Shown here piece after piece: positions 39,352 to 46,271 of a stretch of DNA of 48,890 bases. Under the pieces are notes generated by a model. That model saw nothing but the letters and a program-made list of their open reading frames with translations. It was not told where the DNA came from and did not search any database. Location: positions 1-48,890 of the IMG/VR virus record IMGVR_UViG_3300034109_000594. The stretch is one strand, 5' to 3'. How positions within the stretch are numbered: the first letter of the stretch is position 1; every line of letters begins with the position of its first letter. Position numbers and translations under genes: made by a program. The stretch comes from a virus.

Positions 39352-41029
39352 TCGTCGCCTCCTCGCTTGACGCCTTGGCGTCGGACTCCGGGCCCAAATA
39401 GACGCACGCACCCGCCCGGTTCTTGGTCTTGCGCGCGATGTAGTTGATTATCCACTCGGGGGTCGTATCAGACTCGTCCTTTTTCGGAGGCGATCGGTAC
39501 TTCGGCTCCGTCGCTGCCAAGTACTCCATGCACTGGCATGCATGCACCTCGCCGCGGGTGTTCGGCTCGTCGCTCACCACGGACAGCCCGTTGATGAAGT
39601 GGGTCTTCTTCCGGTAGCGCCGCAGTTCCCGCTCAAGGTTCGGGCAGGCCCCGCGCAGCACTCGGAGGCGCGGCTTGCCGTCTGGCCGGATGTGGAGCGC
39701 CGTGCGGACCGCGGAGGTCCGGGCCTGAATGTCATCGCAGCCCGCCAAGAACCCCGCCCCCGTCGTCAGGGAGCGCAGTTTGAACAGGCGCATCTGCTCC
39801 ATGTACTGCTCGACCACGGCCCGGCCGGAGCCGATGTCCGTGATCCGGCCGCCGTGCATGTCGATGATCCACTGGTAGAAGGTCTGGCCCTGCGCCTTCT
39901 CCGCGAACTTGGCACCGAAGATCGCGGCAGAGCACTGCCGGATGTACAGTTCGTCGTAGATCAGCATCATCGAGTTGTCTGGCGGGACGGCCGCGAACAG
40001 GGCGGCGGTCACTGAGTGCCCCGGGTCGATGGCGACGTAGCGGGTCCAGTCCGCGGGAACCTGCGAGTCCGGCAGGTCCTCGCGCAGGAACCCGTGGACA
40101 GACATGGCGAAGTTGGGGTAGACGAGGACGGAGTCCGTGATGAACTCGCCCTCGGCGCGCATCCGGAGCACGTCCTCGCCCTGCGCCGCCCACCGCTCCA
40201 GCATCTTGGACTTCTCGGTCGAGTCGATCCAAGCGTTGTCGAGAAAGCGCAGCGTGAACTTCTTGATGGTGGTCTCGGCGGTGCCAGCCTCCTCCGCGCG
40301 GTCGGCGCGCTCGGACAGGGACAGCAGCGACTCCGACTTCGAGTGGGGCATGGCCGACCAGACCAGCCGCCCCTTCTTGTCGGCGAGCCGGGCCTGCGCC
40401 TCGGGGAGGATGTTGTCGTTCCCGACGTCCTCGTCGATGTGGATCAGTGAGGCGGCGTAGCCTTGGGCAGGTTCCCCTTCGGCGCTGAAGAACTGAATCT
40501 TCCAGCCGTTGTGGAGTTCGATGCTGTTGCAATAGTTGCTGGACTTCAGCACCCACGAGATGGTCTTGATCATCCGCGGCGGGATCAGCGGCGGCGCGGG
40601 CTTCGCGAGGTGCTTGCGGGCCTCATCCGTGGTCGGGTTGAAGGCCCTCCACTTGTTGGTCTGCTCGTCGCGGATGATCTTGAACGCCCCGGCCTTCAGG
40701 AGGTAGGGCACTGCCACGAGCCCGATGTGGGTCCAGTTCCGGCCGATGATCACCAGCAGCCCGTCCTTCTCGGGGTACTTGCCGTAGGGGTCCTGCCCCG
40801 TGGCGGCGCGAGCGTCCTCGACGAACGTGCAGAGTGACTTTCCGGACCGATTCCCCCCGATCACGAGCGCTTCGCTGGCGCGGCATTTGTGGAACTCGTC
40901 CTGCATCGGCGAGGGCGTGTAGAGTTTCAGCGCCTCGATCCGCCGCTCGTTGATCTCGGCCTGTAGTTCCCGCAGGCGATCCTGCGCGAACTTGGATGGC
41001 CTACCCGGCGGCTTCGGTAGCGGTTGCAT
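39326..41029 (-). CDS. terL: Terminase large subunit
   Basis: The 567-residue protein has the two expected domains. In the ATPase part, VIGGNRSGKSLCTF is Walker A (about 54-67) and SLIHIDEDVGND is Walker B/adenine region (about 195). In the nuclease part, YVAIDPGHSVTAALF gives the first Asp of the RNase-H-like fold, and later DIGSGRAVVEQYMEQ and a tail of basic residues follow. It pumps DNA into the empty head and cuts it. The start ATG 41029 overlaps the upstream zinc-motif gene, which is probably the small subunit. Length is normal. Confidence 0.9.
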   Translation of the reverse strand: MQPLPKPPGRPSKFAQDRLRELQAEINERRIEALKLYTPSPMQDEFHKCRASEALVIGGNRSGKSLCTFVEDARAATGQDPYGKYPEKDGLLVIIGRNWTHIGLVAVPYLLKAGAFKIIRDEQTNKWRAFNPTTDEARKHLAKPAPPLIPPRMIKTISWVLKSSNYCNSIELHNGWKIQFFSAEGEPAQGYAASLIHIDEDVGNDNILPEAQARLADKKGRLVWSAMPHSKSESLLSLSERADRAEEAGTAETTIKKFTLRFLDNAWIDSTEKSKMLERWAAQGEDVLRMRAEGEFITDSVLVYPNFAMSVHGFLREDLPDSQVPADWTRYVAIDPGHSVTAALFAAVPPDNSMMLIYDELYIRQCSAAIFGAKFAEKAQGQTFYQWIIDMHGGRITDIGSGRAVVEQYMEQMRLFKLRSLTTGAGFLAGCDDIQARTSAVRTALHIRPDGKPRLRVLRGACPNLERELRRYRKKTHFINGLSVVSDEPNTRGEVHACQCMEYLAATEPKYRSPPKKDESDTTPEWIINYIARKTKNRAGACVYLGPESDAKASSEEATNVEQYEWV

Positions 41030-41555
41030 CGACCACCTCCAGTGCTGGGACAGCGGGCGCCGGGAGGCTGATCGAGGCCGCGGCGTCGATCAGTCGTTGC
41101 TCGATCTCGGAGTTCAACTCGTCCTCGGTCCAGAACGTGAGGGGCTTCTTCGATCCGCCCTGCTCGGCATTGGTTGTCACGAGGCGGGTCACCATCTCAA
41201 GCAGTTTGGTGCGGGCTGCGCTGCCGGGCTTCGCGTCGAAGTACTGCTTCAGCAGCATGCTGGAGAACCCAGCCACGCCGCCGAAGTAGTCCATCAACTG
41301 CTCAAGCAACTCCGCCGAGTGAGGCACCGTGGCGCCGCCGGACCGGGCCGAGGCGATGAGGGTGTCGACGGCCTTCCCCTCGATCCGCGCCATCTTGCGG
41401 GCGCGGGTCTCGTTCCTCTGCTCCCGGGCGACCTTGCGCTTCTTGGCAACGCAGGCGAGGCACATCGTCCTCTGCTTGCGGTACACCGGGAACATGACGT
41501 CGTCGTCAGGACGAACGTCACCGCACTCGACGCAGCACTTCTCGCCGGGCCCCAC
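41001..41555 (-). CDS. Zinc-motif protein, probable small terminase
   Basis: GTG 41555 follows GAGGAGGTGCCCT. Residues 8-35 hold CVEC and CLAC (C8/C11 and C32/C35), a probable zinc ribbon. It is followed by a basic helix (KKRKVAREQRNETRARKMAR) and a helical part (ELLEQLMDYFGGVAGFSS, then ARTKLLEMVTRLVTTN) that may form a ring. It overlaps the large terminase start by 29 bases, the usual place of the small terminase, which binds the packaging site. A zinc ribbon is uncommon for that role, so the call rests partly on position. Confidence 0.55.
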   Translation of the reverse strand: MGPGEKCCVECGDVRPDDDVMFPVYRKQRTMCLACVAKKRKVAREQRNETRARKMARIEGKAVDTLIASARSGGATVPHSAELLEQLMDYFGGVAGFSSMLLKQYFDAKPGSAARTKLLEMVTRLVTTNAEQGGSKKPLTFWTEDELNSEIEQRLIDAAASISLPAPAVPALEVVDATATEAAG

Positions 41556-41578
41556 AGGGCACCTCCTCGCGATGGAAA

Positions 41579-41632
41579 CCCGATCGGGAGCGTCCTCCCG
41601 ACCGGGCCCCGAGCGTCCGGCGAGCGCCGGAC
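41579..41632 (-). terminator. Double hairpin terminator before terminase
   Basis: In the 82-base gap, read leftward, come two stems. GTCCGGC/GCCGGAC (41615-41632) surround a 4-base loop. A 12-bp stem with one G-T pair (CCCGGTCGGGAG with CTCCCGATCGGG, 41579-41606) surrounds GACG and is followed by GGGTTTCC. Strong stems, a short loop and a few Us suit an intrinsic terminator, or a regulated one, between the capsid-side and the terminase/portal genes. Confidence 0.6.
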
Positions 41633-41637
41633 TTGTC

Positions 41638-42213
41638 CTACCCGAGCAGGCCCGACAGCGGGCTCTTGCCCGGGCTGAATCCCCCGCCCCCGATCCGCTG
41701 GCCGCCCGCCCCGTACAGGCTCATGCCGGGCGTGTTCTGTGCGCCACCAGCCAGATTGCCCATCACGGAGGCCATCGAGTTGGTCGCGTTGTTCATCGCA
41801 CCCGTGACGTTCTTCGAGTGCTCCCGCTTCGTGTCCTCGGCGTACATCCCGAGTTGGCGCTGCGTGCCGGAGTCGAACTTCCGGCGGGCAGCCTCCTCTT
41901 GGATGGCCTTCTTCTCGAACTGCTGCTGGCGACGGGTGTCGTCGTACGCTCGGCGGCTGGCGGCCTGCTGCGCCTCCCACGCCTCTCGGGCGGCGTACTT
42001 CTCCGCCTCACGGTTGGGACCGTACATGCCGGTCATCATCTGACTGGCCGAGAGCATCTGCCCGGTGCCGCGGGTGTCGGTATTGGCGCCGCGGGCGTGC
42101 ATGGCCGCCTCGTACGCCTGCCGCTCCTGTGCCTGCTGCTGGCGGGCGTAGTAGTCGTCGTACGACTCGTCCCAGTCGGACTCGTAGGCGTCGGACTCGT
42201 AGGTGTCGGCCAT
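41638..42213 (-). CDS. Putative small virion protein, 191 aa
   Basis: The N-terminus is very acidic and tyrosine-rich (ESDAYESDWDESYDDYYAR); Gln/Ala/Arg-rich helices follow (QQQAQERQAYEAAMHARG, EAEKYAAREAWEAQQAAS), and the end is Gly-rich (GAGGQRIGGGGFSPGKS). Similar in composition to 20815-21417 and 21414-22151. ATG 42213 follows a plain region without a strong ribosome site. A small internal or neck protein is likely; function unrecognised. Confidence 0.55.
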   Translation of the reverse strand: MADTYESDAYESDWDESYDDYYARQQQAQERQAYEAAMHARGANTDTRGTGQMLSASQMMTGMYGPNREAEKYAAREAWEAQQAASRRAYDDTRRQQQFEKKAIQEEAARRKFDSGTQRQLGMYAEDTKREHSKNVTGAMNNATNSMASVMGNLAGGAQNTPGMSLYGAGGQRIGGGGFSPGKSPLSGLLG

Positions 42214-42215
42214 GG

Positions 42216-42596
42216 CTATGCCTGCTCCTTCTTGTTCGGGTCGTGGTACGAGGCGACTCCGCCGCGAGAGACGCTGCCGCTGGACGAACTGCTCTCGCTG
42301 TCGATGCGGGTGCCCGGGAGGACCATCTTGCCTTTGTAGAGGCCGCCTTGGCCGCCGGTCGCGGCGAAGCCGTCGAGGTAGTCCTTGAGTTCGGCGATGC
42401 GCCTGCCGGTCGCGAGCGAGCCCTCGATGTCCCCTCGGTGGAGGTTGGACAACTGCGATGCCTGTAGGGAGGCCGCTTCGTCGCCGACCTTGTAGGCGGC
42501 GTCCTGACCGGAGTGGTCGTAGTTGACGGAGCGAGAGCCGCTTGAGGAAACCTCGCCCCGGCTGCTCAACTCGTTGACGGGTCCGTACTGAAGCAT
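42216..42596 (-). CDS. Hypothetical protein, 126 aa
   Basis: A GTG at 42605 would extend the frame by three codons, but AGGTGAGCCGC stands before ATG 42596, which I prefer. The protein has Ser/Gly-rich ends (SGSRSVNYDHSG, SESSSSSGSVSRGG) around a helical middle (EAASLQASQLSNLHRGDIEG, then GRRIAELKDYLDGFAATGGQ). It may be a small virion or assembly protein; no motif was recognised. Confidence 0.55.
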   Translation of the reverse strand: MLQYGPVNELSSRGEVSSSGSRSVNYDHSGQDAAYKVGDEAASLQASQLSNLHRGDIEGSLATGRRIAELKDYLDGFAATGGQGGLYKGKMVLPGTRIDSESSSSSGSVSRGGVASYHDPNKKEQA

Positions 42597-42623
42597 GCGG
42601 CTCACCTATGAGAACGGGCGACG

Positions 42624-42680
42624 GGGCGGCCTCCTGCCATCCCGCCGCCCGCGAGGTCAGTCAGGCCCGGGCCCGACTGA
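42624..42680 (-). terminator. Two hairpins after the secreted-protein gene
   Basis: Just after the TGA at 42683 (leftward) a stem TCAGTC/GACTGA with a GC-rich interior (42657-42680) is followed by GGGCGGC/GCCGCCC (42624-42650) around a 13-base loop. There is no U run, so termination would be weak or factor-aided; these stems may instead set mRNA levels of the capsid segment. Confidence 0.45.
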
Positions 42681-42682
42681 GA

Positions 42683-42943
42683 TCACTTTTCCGTCGGGGT
42701 GTCCTTGTTGGCCTTCTCCAGCGCACGGTCCTCGGTGCGGAGAGCCTTGGCGCGCTCCTCGTACTTGGAGGCGTAGAACCGGGCCCGCGCAGCCCGCCGC
42801 TCCCGCCGCATCTCCTGCTTCGACTGCTTGATCTGGTGACCAAGTTCGAGGCGGTCGCGGGCGTCGGTGTGCTCCACCGTGTCGCCAGCGAACGCCATCG
42901 GGGCGAAGGCCAGCAGCAGGGCGCCGATCAGGAATCGCTTCAT
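42683..42943 (-). CDS. Small secreted coiled protein, 86 aa
   Basis: The first 20 residues are a classical signal peptide (MKRFLIGALLLAFAPMAFAG, cleavage after AFA). The mature part is a highly charged helix (KQSKQEMRRERRAARARFYA, SKYEERAKALRTEDRAL). A secreted, coiled, basic 66-residue protein in the capsid region is unusual. It may be periplasmic and act on the envelope or on entering phage. ATG 42943 follows AAGGTGACCCC. No lipobox, so not an Rz1-type spanin. Confidence 0.65.
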   Translation of the reverse strand: MKRFLIGALLLAFAPMAFAGDTVEHTDARDRLELGHQIKQSKQEMRRERRAARARFYASKYEERAKALRTEDRALEKANKDTPTEK

Positions 42944-42957
42944 GGGGTCACCTTGGG

Positions 42958-43482
42958 TCAGGGGATCGTCGGGGTCGTCGTGGTCGCGTCGGTGTCGGCG
43001 GTCGGGTCGACGACCACCTCGACCTCTTCCTCGGTGCCGTCGGCGAGGAGTCGCGTGACGGGCGCCGCGGTGCCGTTGACGACGTTGATCCGCTGCCGCT
43101 TGTTCGTGGCCGGGTCCGTGTACGGACCCTGAATCACGAGCCAGCAGACCTCACCGGGCTCGCAGCCGCCGAGGGCGTCCGCGCCGGTGCCGGTCACCTT
43201 CGGCAGGTACTCGTCGACCACGCCCTTGTAGCCCGCCACCGTCTTGGCCGCGCCGGGCGCCCACGGGGTCGTGCCCGGGGCGTCGGGGTTGCGGACGGCG
43301 AGGCAGGTCACGATCTCGGGCGACAGGACGGCGCCCGTCTTCGCGTGGACGTCGGTGAACTCCTTCGTGGTCAGCACGACGGAGGCACCCGTGACGGTCG
43401 GGTCGGTCTTCTCGATGGGGTGATTCCACCGAGCACCGAGGACATGGCCGCGACCGAAGCCGGGATCGAACGTGTAGGACAT
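42958..43482 (-). CDS. Capsid decoration / head-stabilising protein, 174 aa
   Basis: The beta-rich protein (ARWNHPIEKTDPTVTGASVV, then LSPEIVTCLAVRNPDAPGTT, then GEVCWLVIQGPYTDPATNK) directly follows the major capsid gene, where decoration proteins usually lie. The C-terminal region is acidic and threonine-rich (EEEVEVVVDPTADTDATTTT). ATG 43482 follows a clear ribosome region (CAAGGAAAGGTTCGCCTC). The role is inferred from position and fold impression. Confidence 0.6.
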   Translation of the reverse strand: MSYTFDPGFGRGHVLGARWNHPIEKTDPTVTGASVVLTTKEFTDVHAKTGAVLSPEIVTCLAVRNPDAPGTTPWAPGAAKTVAGYKGVVDEYLPKVTGTGADALGGCEPGEVCWLVIQGPYTDPATNKRQRINVVNGTAAPVTRLLADGTEEEVEVVVDPTADTDATTTTPTIP

Positions 43483-43514
43483 GAGGCGAACCTTTCCTTG
43501 GGAGAGTGGGGGGG

Positions 43515-44636
43515 TCAGGCAGCCGCGACCAACTTGAAGAAGTTGCGCGGCGAGACGAAGCGCATGTTGGCGAGGACGGACGCCACGTAGCGGTACGACT
43601 GGTTCGATTCGCTGTAGTACGGTCCCTCGGCCGTGATCAACTGCCCCTCCATGCAGTGGAGGTACATGTTGGCGATCGACAGGCCGTAGCCGCAGCCCGT
43701 GGGCACCGCGTACTCCGTGCTGATCTCGACGCCGTCCTGCTCGAACACGTCCGAGAAGCCGTAGGACTTCAGGCCGTTCGTCCGCGTGACGATCGTGCGC
43801 TCCTTCGAGTCGAGCCGGTTCATGTAGTCGATGAACATGCGCCGGTCGAGCATCACGAGGTCGATGGCCGACTCCTTCGTGTCGTTGCGCTTCGACTGGT
43901 GGACGCCCTCGCGGACGGCCTCGACGCACTGGTCCTTCCACGTCGGGGTCTCGCCCTTGAAGAACGAGGACGTGTAGTTGACGATGATCGGGGAGTAGTA
44001 GTCATACTCCGGGTCGCACGCGACGTTCGGCCACGATCCCTTCTCCAACTGCGAACCGGCTTCGGCGCCGAGTTCGGTGGAGAGCGTGGCGTAGGTGTCC
44101 TTCGCCCAGCAGAACGGGTCCTCGGGGCGGGCAGTCTTCTCCTGCGCGCCGGTGTCGACGTTCACCGTGCCTTCGTACTGGAACATGGAGTCGAGGCCGT
44201 TGAACCGCAACTCGTTCCCGACGGCGTCCCCGTTGACGTACACCTCACGCGCGAGGTGCTGCTCCATCGACTCCTGAAGACGCGAGGCCATCTTCCCGGC
44301 GACGTTGATGAGCGCCTGCTGGCCGCGGTTCTCCAGCATCTCCCGACGGTAGATCGCGTCCGTGACCTGATAGCCGCGCCAATCGAGTTTCGCGGTCTTC
44401 CAGAGGTTCTGGCGCGCGAAGGTCCGAGCCGTCGTGCCATCGTTTCCGCTCACCGGCTGGTTGCGGAATCTCACCTCCCACGAGAAGCCCCTGCCTGACT
44501 GATTGGTCAGCACGTTGCCCGAGCCTTCGAGCGCGGCGAACACGCGGAACTTGCGAAGGACGGCGATCTCCTCCTCGCGGAGGTAGTTGGTGATCGTCGT
44601 CCCGATCGCGCGTGCCCAATCAGTGGCCGATGCCAT
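43515..44636 (-). CDS. Major capsid protein (HK97-fold)
   Basis: The 373-residue protein has an N-terminal helical arm (WARAIGTTITNYLREEEIAV). It continues with FRVFAALEGSGNVLTNQSGR, then MASRLQESMEQHLAREVYV, the long helix of the fold, and later strands DLVMLDRRMFIDYMNRLDSK. The end is SVLANMRFVSPRNFFKLVAA, like other podovirus coat proteins. It lies between the scaffold gene (upstream) and the decoration gene (downstream). ATG 44636 follows AAGGACGCACGC. The length is close to many HK97-type coats. Confidence 0.8.
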   Translation of the reverse strand: MASATDWARAIGTTITNYLREEEIAVLRKFRVFAALEGSGNVLTNQSGRGFSWEVRFRNQPVSGNDGTTARTFARQNLWKTAKLDWRGYQVTDAIYRREMLENRGQQALINVAGKMASRLQESMEQHLAREVYVNGDAVGNELRFNGLDSMFQYEGTVNVDTGAQEKTARPEDPFCWAKDTYATLSTELGAEAGSQLEKGSWPNVACDPEYDYYSPIIVNYTSSFFKGETPTWKDQCVEAVREGVHQSKRNDTKESAIDLVMLDRRMFIDYMNRLDSKERTIVTRTNGLKSYGFSDVFEQDGVEISTEYAVPTGCGYGLSIANMYLHCMEGQLITAEGPYYSESNQSYRYVASVLANMRFVSPRNFFKLVAAA

Positions 44637-44658
44637 GCGTGCGTCCTTGTGTTGGGGG

Positions 44659-45738
44659 CTAGATCAGCCCGTCGCCTTCGAGTGTCAGTCGCAGTCGTTC
44701 CTCGAACGATGTCCCGAGGCGCGCTGCCGCGGGACTGTTCGTTGTTGCCCCCGCCCGGTTGGCGGTCCGAGACGCGGCACGCCGCAGGTACTCCATGTTG
44801 GCCTCCGCGTGAGACTGCCTCGGGGTGGGCGACGGTGCCGCTTGCCGAGTGGTCTGCGGGAGGGCGCTCTGGAATGCCTGCTGCTGTGACTGTCTCGCCT
44901 GCGCGTCACGAGCCTGATACAGAAGGTCGCGCTCAACCATCTGTAGGGCGTAGTTCCATCGGGCCTCCGGTGAGGAGATGCCCATGGCCTTCGCCTGCTC
45001 GATGTAGTTTCTGGCTGCCTCGCCCTCCGGTGAGACATTCCCGCTCTGGTCGTACAGCCAGTCTCGGTTCGACTGTTCGAGCGTGGAGACGAACTGATGC
45101 CGCTCCATCTCGGCGAAACGAGACTGCACGATCTCCTGCGCCTGCTGCTGCGCGAGGCGCGCGACCATGGGGGACAGCGCCTCCTCCGGGTTGGTCAGGA
45201 ACTTCTCGGCGAAGTTCTGCCGGTACTGGAAGTACTCCGAGATCGCATGCCGGGCATCGATCGGTGCGTCCGGCGAGATGGCATCGCGGCCGTTCTCGTC
45301 CTTGACGATGTACCGCTTGTAGGCGTCACGGAGTTGCGGCGGGTTCCACCACGACTCCTGCTGGGGCGCCTGCTGCGGCGGAGCCTGCTGAGGCTGCGGC
45401 TGGCTGCGAGACGCCAGCCACTTCTCGTACTCGGGGCGGTCTTCGAGGTACTGCCGGGTGTGAGGCAGGAGTTGCTGGTACTGGGCCAGCGCATGGCTTG
45501 CCTGCTTCTCGCGCTCCATCGCCTGATAGAGGCGGACGGCGATCTCCCGGTCGTCGTCAACGCCTTGGAAGTCGGGCAGCGACCGGAAGGCAGAGAAGAT
45601 ACTCTGCTCCGGCGGCCCCTCGTCGGCTTGCGGCTCGGGATCGACCTCGGGCGCCTCCGGCTCGGGGGCCTCGTTCTCGATCTCCGGCAGGTTGTCATCC
45701 TCGACCGGACCGTCCGACATGACCTCTTCGTCGCTCAT
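44659..45738 (-). CDS. Capsid scaffolding protein, 359 aa
   Basis: The protein has an acidic, Pro/Glu-rich N-terminus (ENEAPEPEAPEVDPEPQADE) and long helices (DREIAVRLYQAMEREKQASH, ALAQYQQLLPHTRQYLED). A Gln/Pro linker is followed by more Gln/Ala-rich helices, and it ends in a basic region (EYLRRAASRTANRAG, FEERLRLTLEG) that could contact the coat. Composition, length and location just before the major capsid gene fit scaffolds, which guide shell assembly and are then released. No protease domain was seen. Confidence 0.7.
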   Translation of the reverse strand: MSDEEVMSDGPVEDDNLPEIENEAPEPEAPEVDPEPQADEGPPEQSIFSAFRSLPDFQGVDDDREIAVRLYQAMEREKQASHALAQYQQLLPHTRQYLEDRPEYEKWLASRSQPQPQQAPPQQAPQQESWWNPPQLRDAYKRYIVKDENGRDAISPDAPIDARHAISEYFQYRQNFAEKFLTNPEEALSPMVARLAQQQAQEIVQSRFAEMERHQFVSTLEQSNRDWLYDQSGNVSPEGEAARNYIEQAKAMGISSPEARWNYALQMVERDLLYQARDAQARQSQQQAFQSALPQTTRQAAPSPTPRQSHAEANMEYLRRAASRTANRAGATTNSPAAARLGTSFEERLRLTLEGDGLI

Positions 45739-45754
45739 GGGGTTCCCTCGGGGG

Positions 45755-46201
45755 TTACTTGAAGACCTGCGTGCCGTACGGCTGACCGTCGTTCGTCATC
45801 ACCACGCCGACGCCGATCTCGCTGTAGTTCGGGTTCAGCATGTTGCGGCGGTGGCCCGGGCTCGCGTACCACGCCTCGACCATGGCCTCGGGCGACTTGT
45901 AGTTCCAGATGACGTTCTCGCCCCACCCGGCGGCGCCGCTGTGGTACATGCGCCGCTGTCTGGCCTGCGTGCCGCTCCAGCCGCGGGCGAACTTCATCGC
46001 CTTCTCGGTGACCTTTAGCGGACGCAGCCCGTGACGTCTCCGGATGGCGTTGGTCAGGTCGACGACCTTGTACTCCCACGCACTGCCGACGGTGACTCGA
46101 CGGCACACGCCGCCGTTGCACTCGGTCCTGATCAGCCTGTTCTCGGCGGTCGCTGCTTGGCAGAGTGCCAGAGCGACCAGCACGACGATTGCGTGCCGCA
46201 T
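45755..46201 (-). CDS. Secreted CAP-domain (SCP/PR1-like) protein
   Basis: The first 19 residues form a signal peptide (MRHAIVVLVALALCQAATA). The mature part shows CAP motifs: LTNAIRRRHGLRPLKV (first helix), MYHSGAAGWGENVIWNY (the H..G..GEN box), then MVEAWYASPGHRRNMLNP (W..S.GHR.N), and YSEIGVGV, the final strand signature. CAP domains occur in secreted proteins and may bind lipids or wall material; bacterial ones are often envelope-associated. ATG 46201 follows AGGAGGCAACC and a GCCATAAACAAGGCG motif lies 23 bases upstream. A phage copy is unusual; it may change the envelope of the lysogen or act in entry or release. Confidence 0.85.
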   Translation of the reverse strand: MRHAIVVLVALALCQAATAENRLIRTECNGGVCRRVTVGSAWEYKVVDLTNAIRRRHGLRPLKVTEKAMKFARGWSGTQARQRRMYHSGAAGWGENVIWNYKSPEAMVEAWYASPGHRRNMLNPNYSEIGVGVVMTNDGQPYGTQVFK

Positions 46202-46224
46202 GGTTGCCTCCTGCTCGATTGGGG

Positions 46225-46239
46225 CGCCTTGTTTATGGC
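46225..46239 (-). promoter_or_regulatory. CGCCATAAC-type motif before CAP gene
   Basis: On the - strand: GCCATAAACAAGGCG, with exact inverted ends CGCC/GGCG around the core. It lies in the 70-base divergent gap between the CAP gene (- strand) and the 459-residue gene (+ strand). It is the most upstream copy and probably starts or controls the whole structural operon read leftward. Confidence 0.65.
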
Positions 46240-46271
46240 GACGACCGAAGCGAGTGAGACATAAGGAGGTC

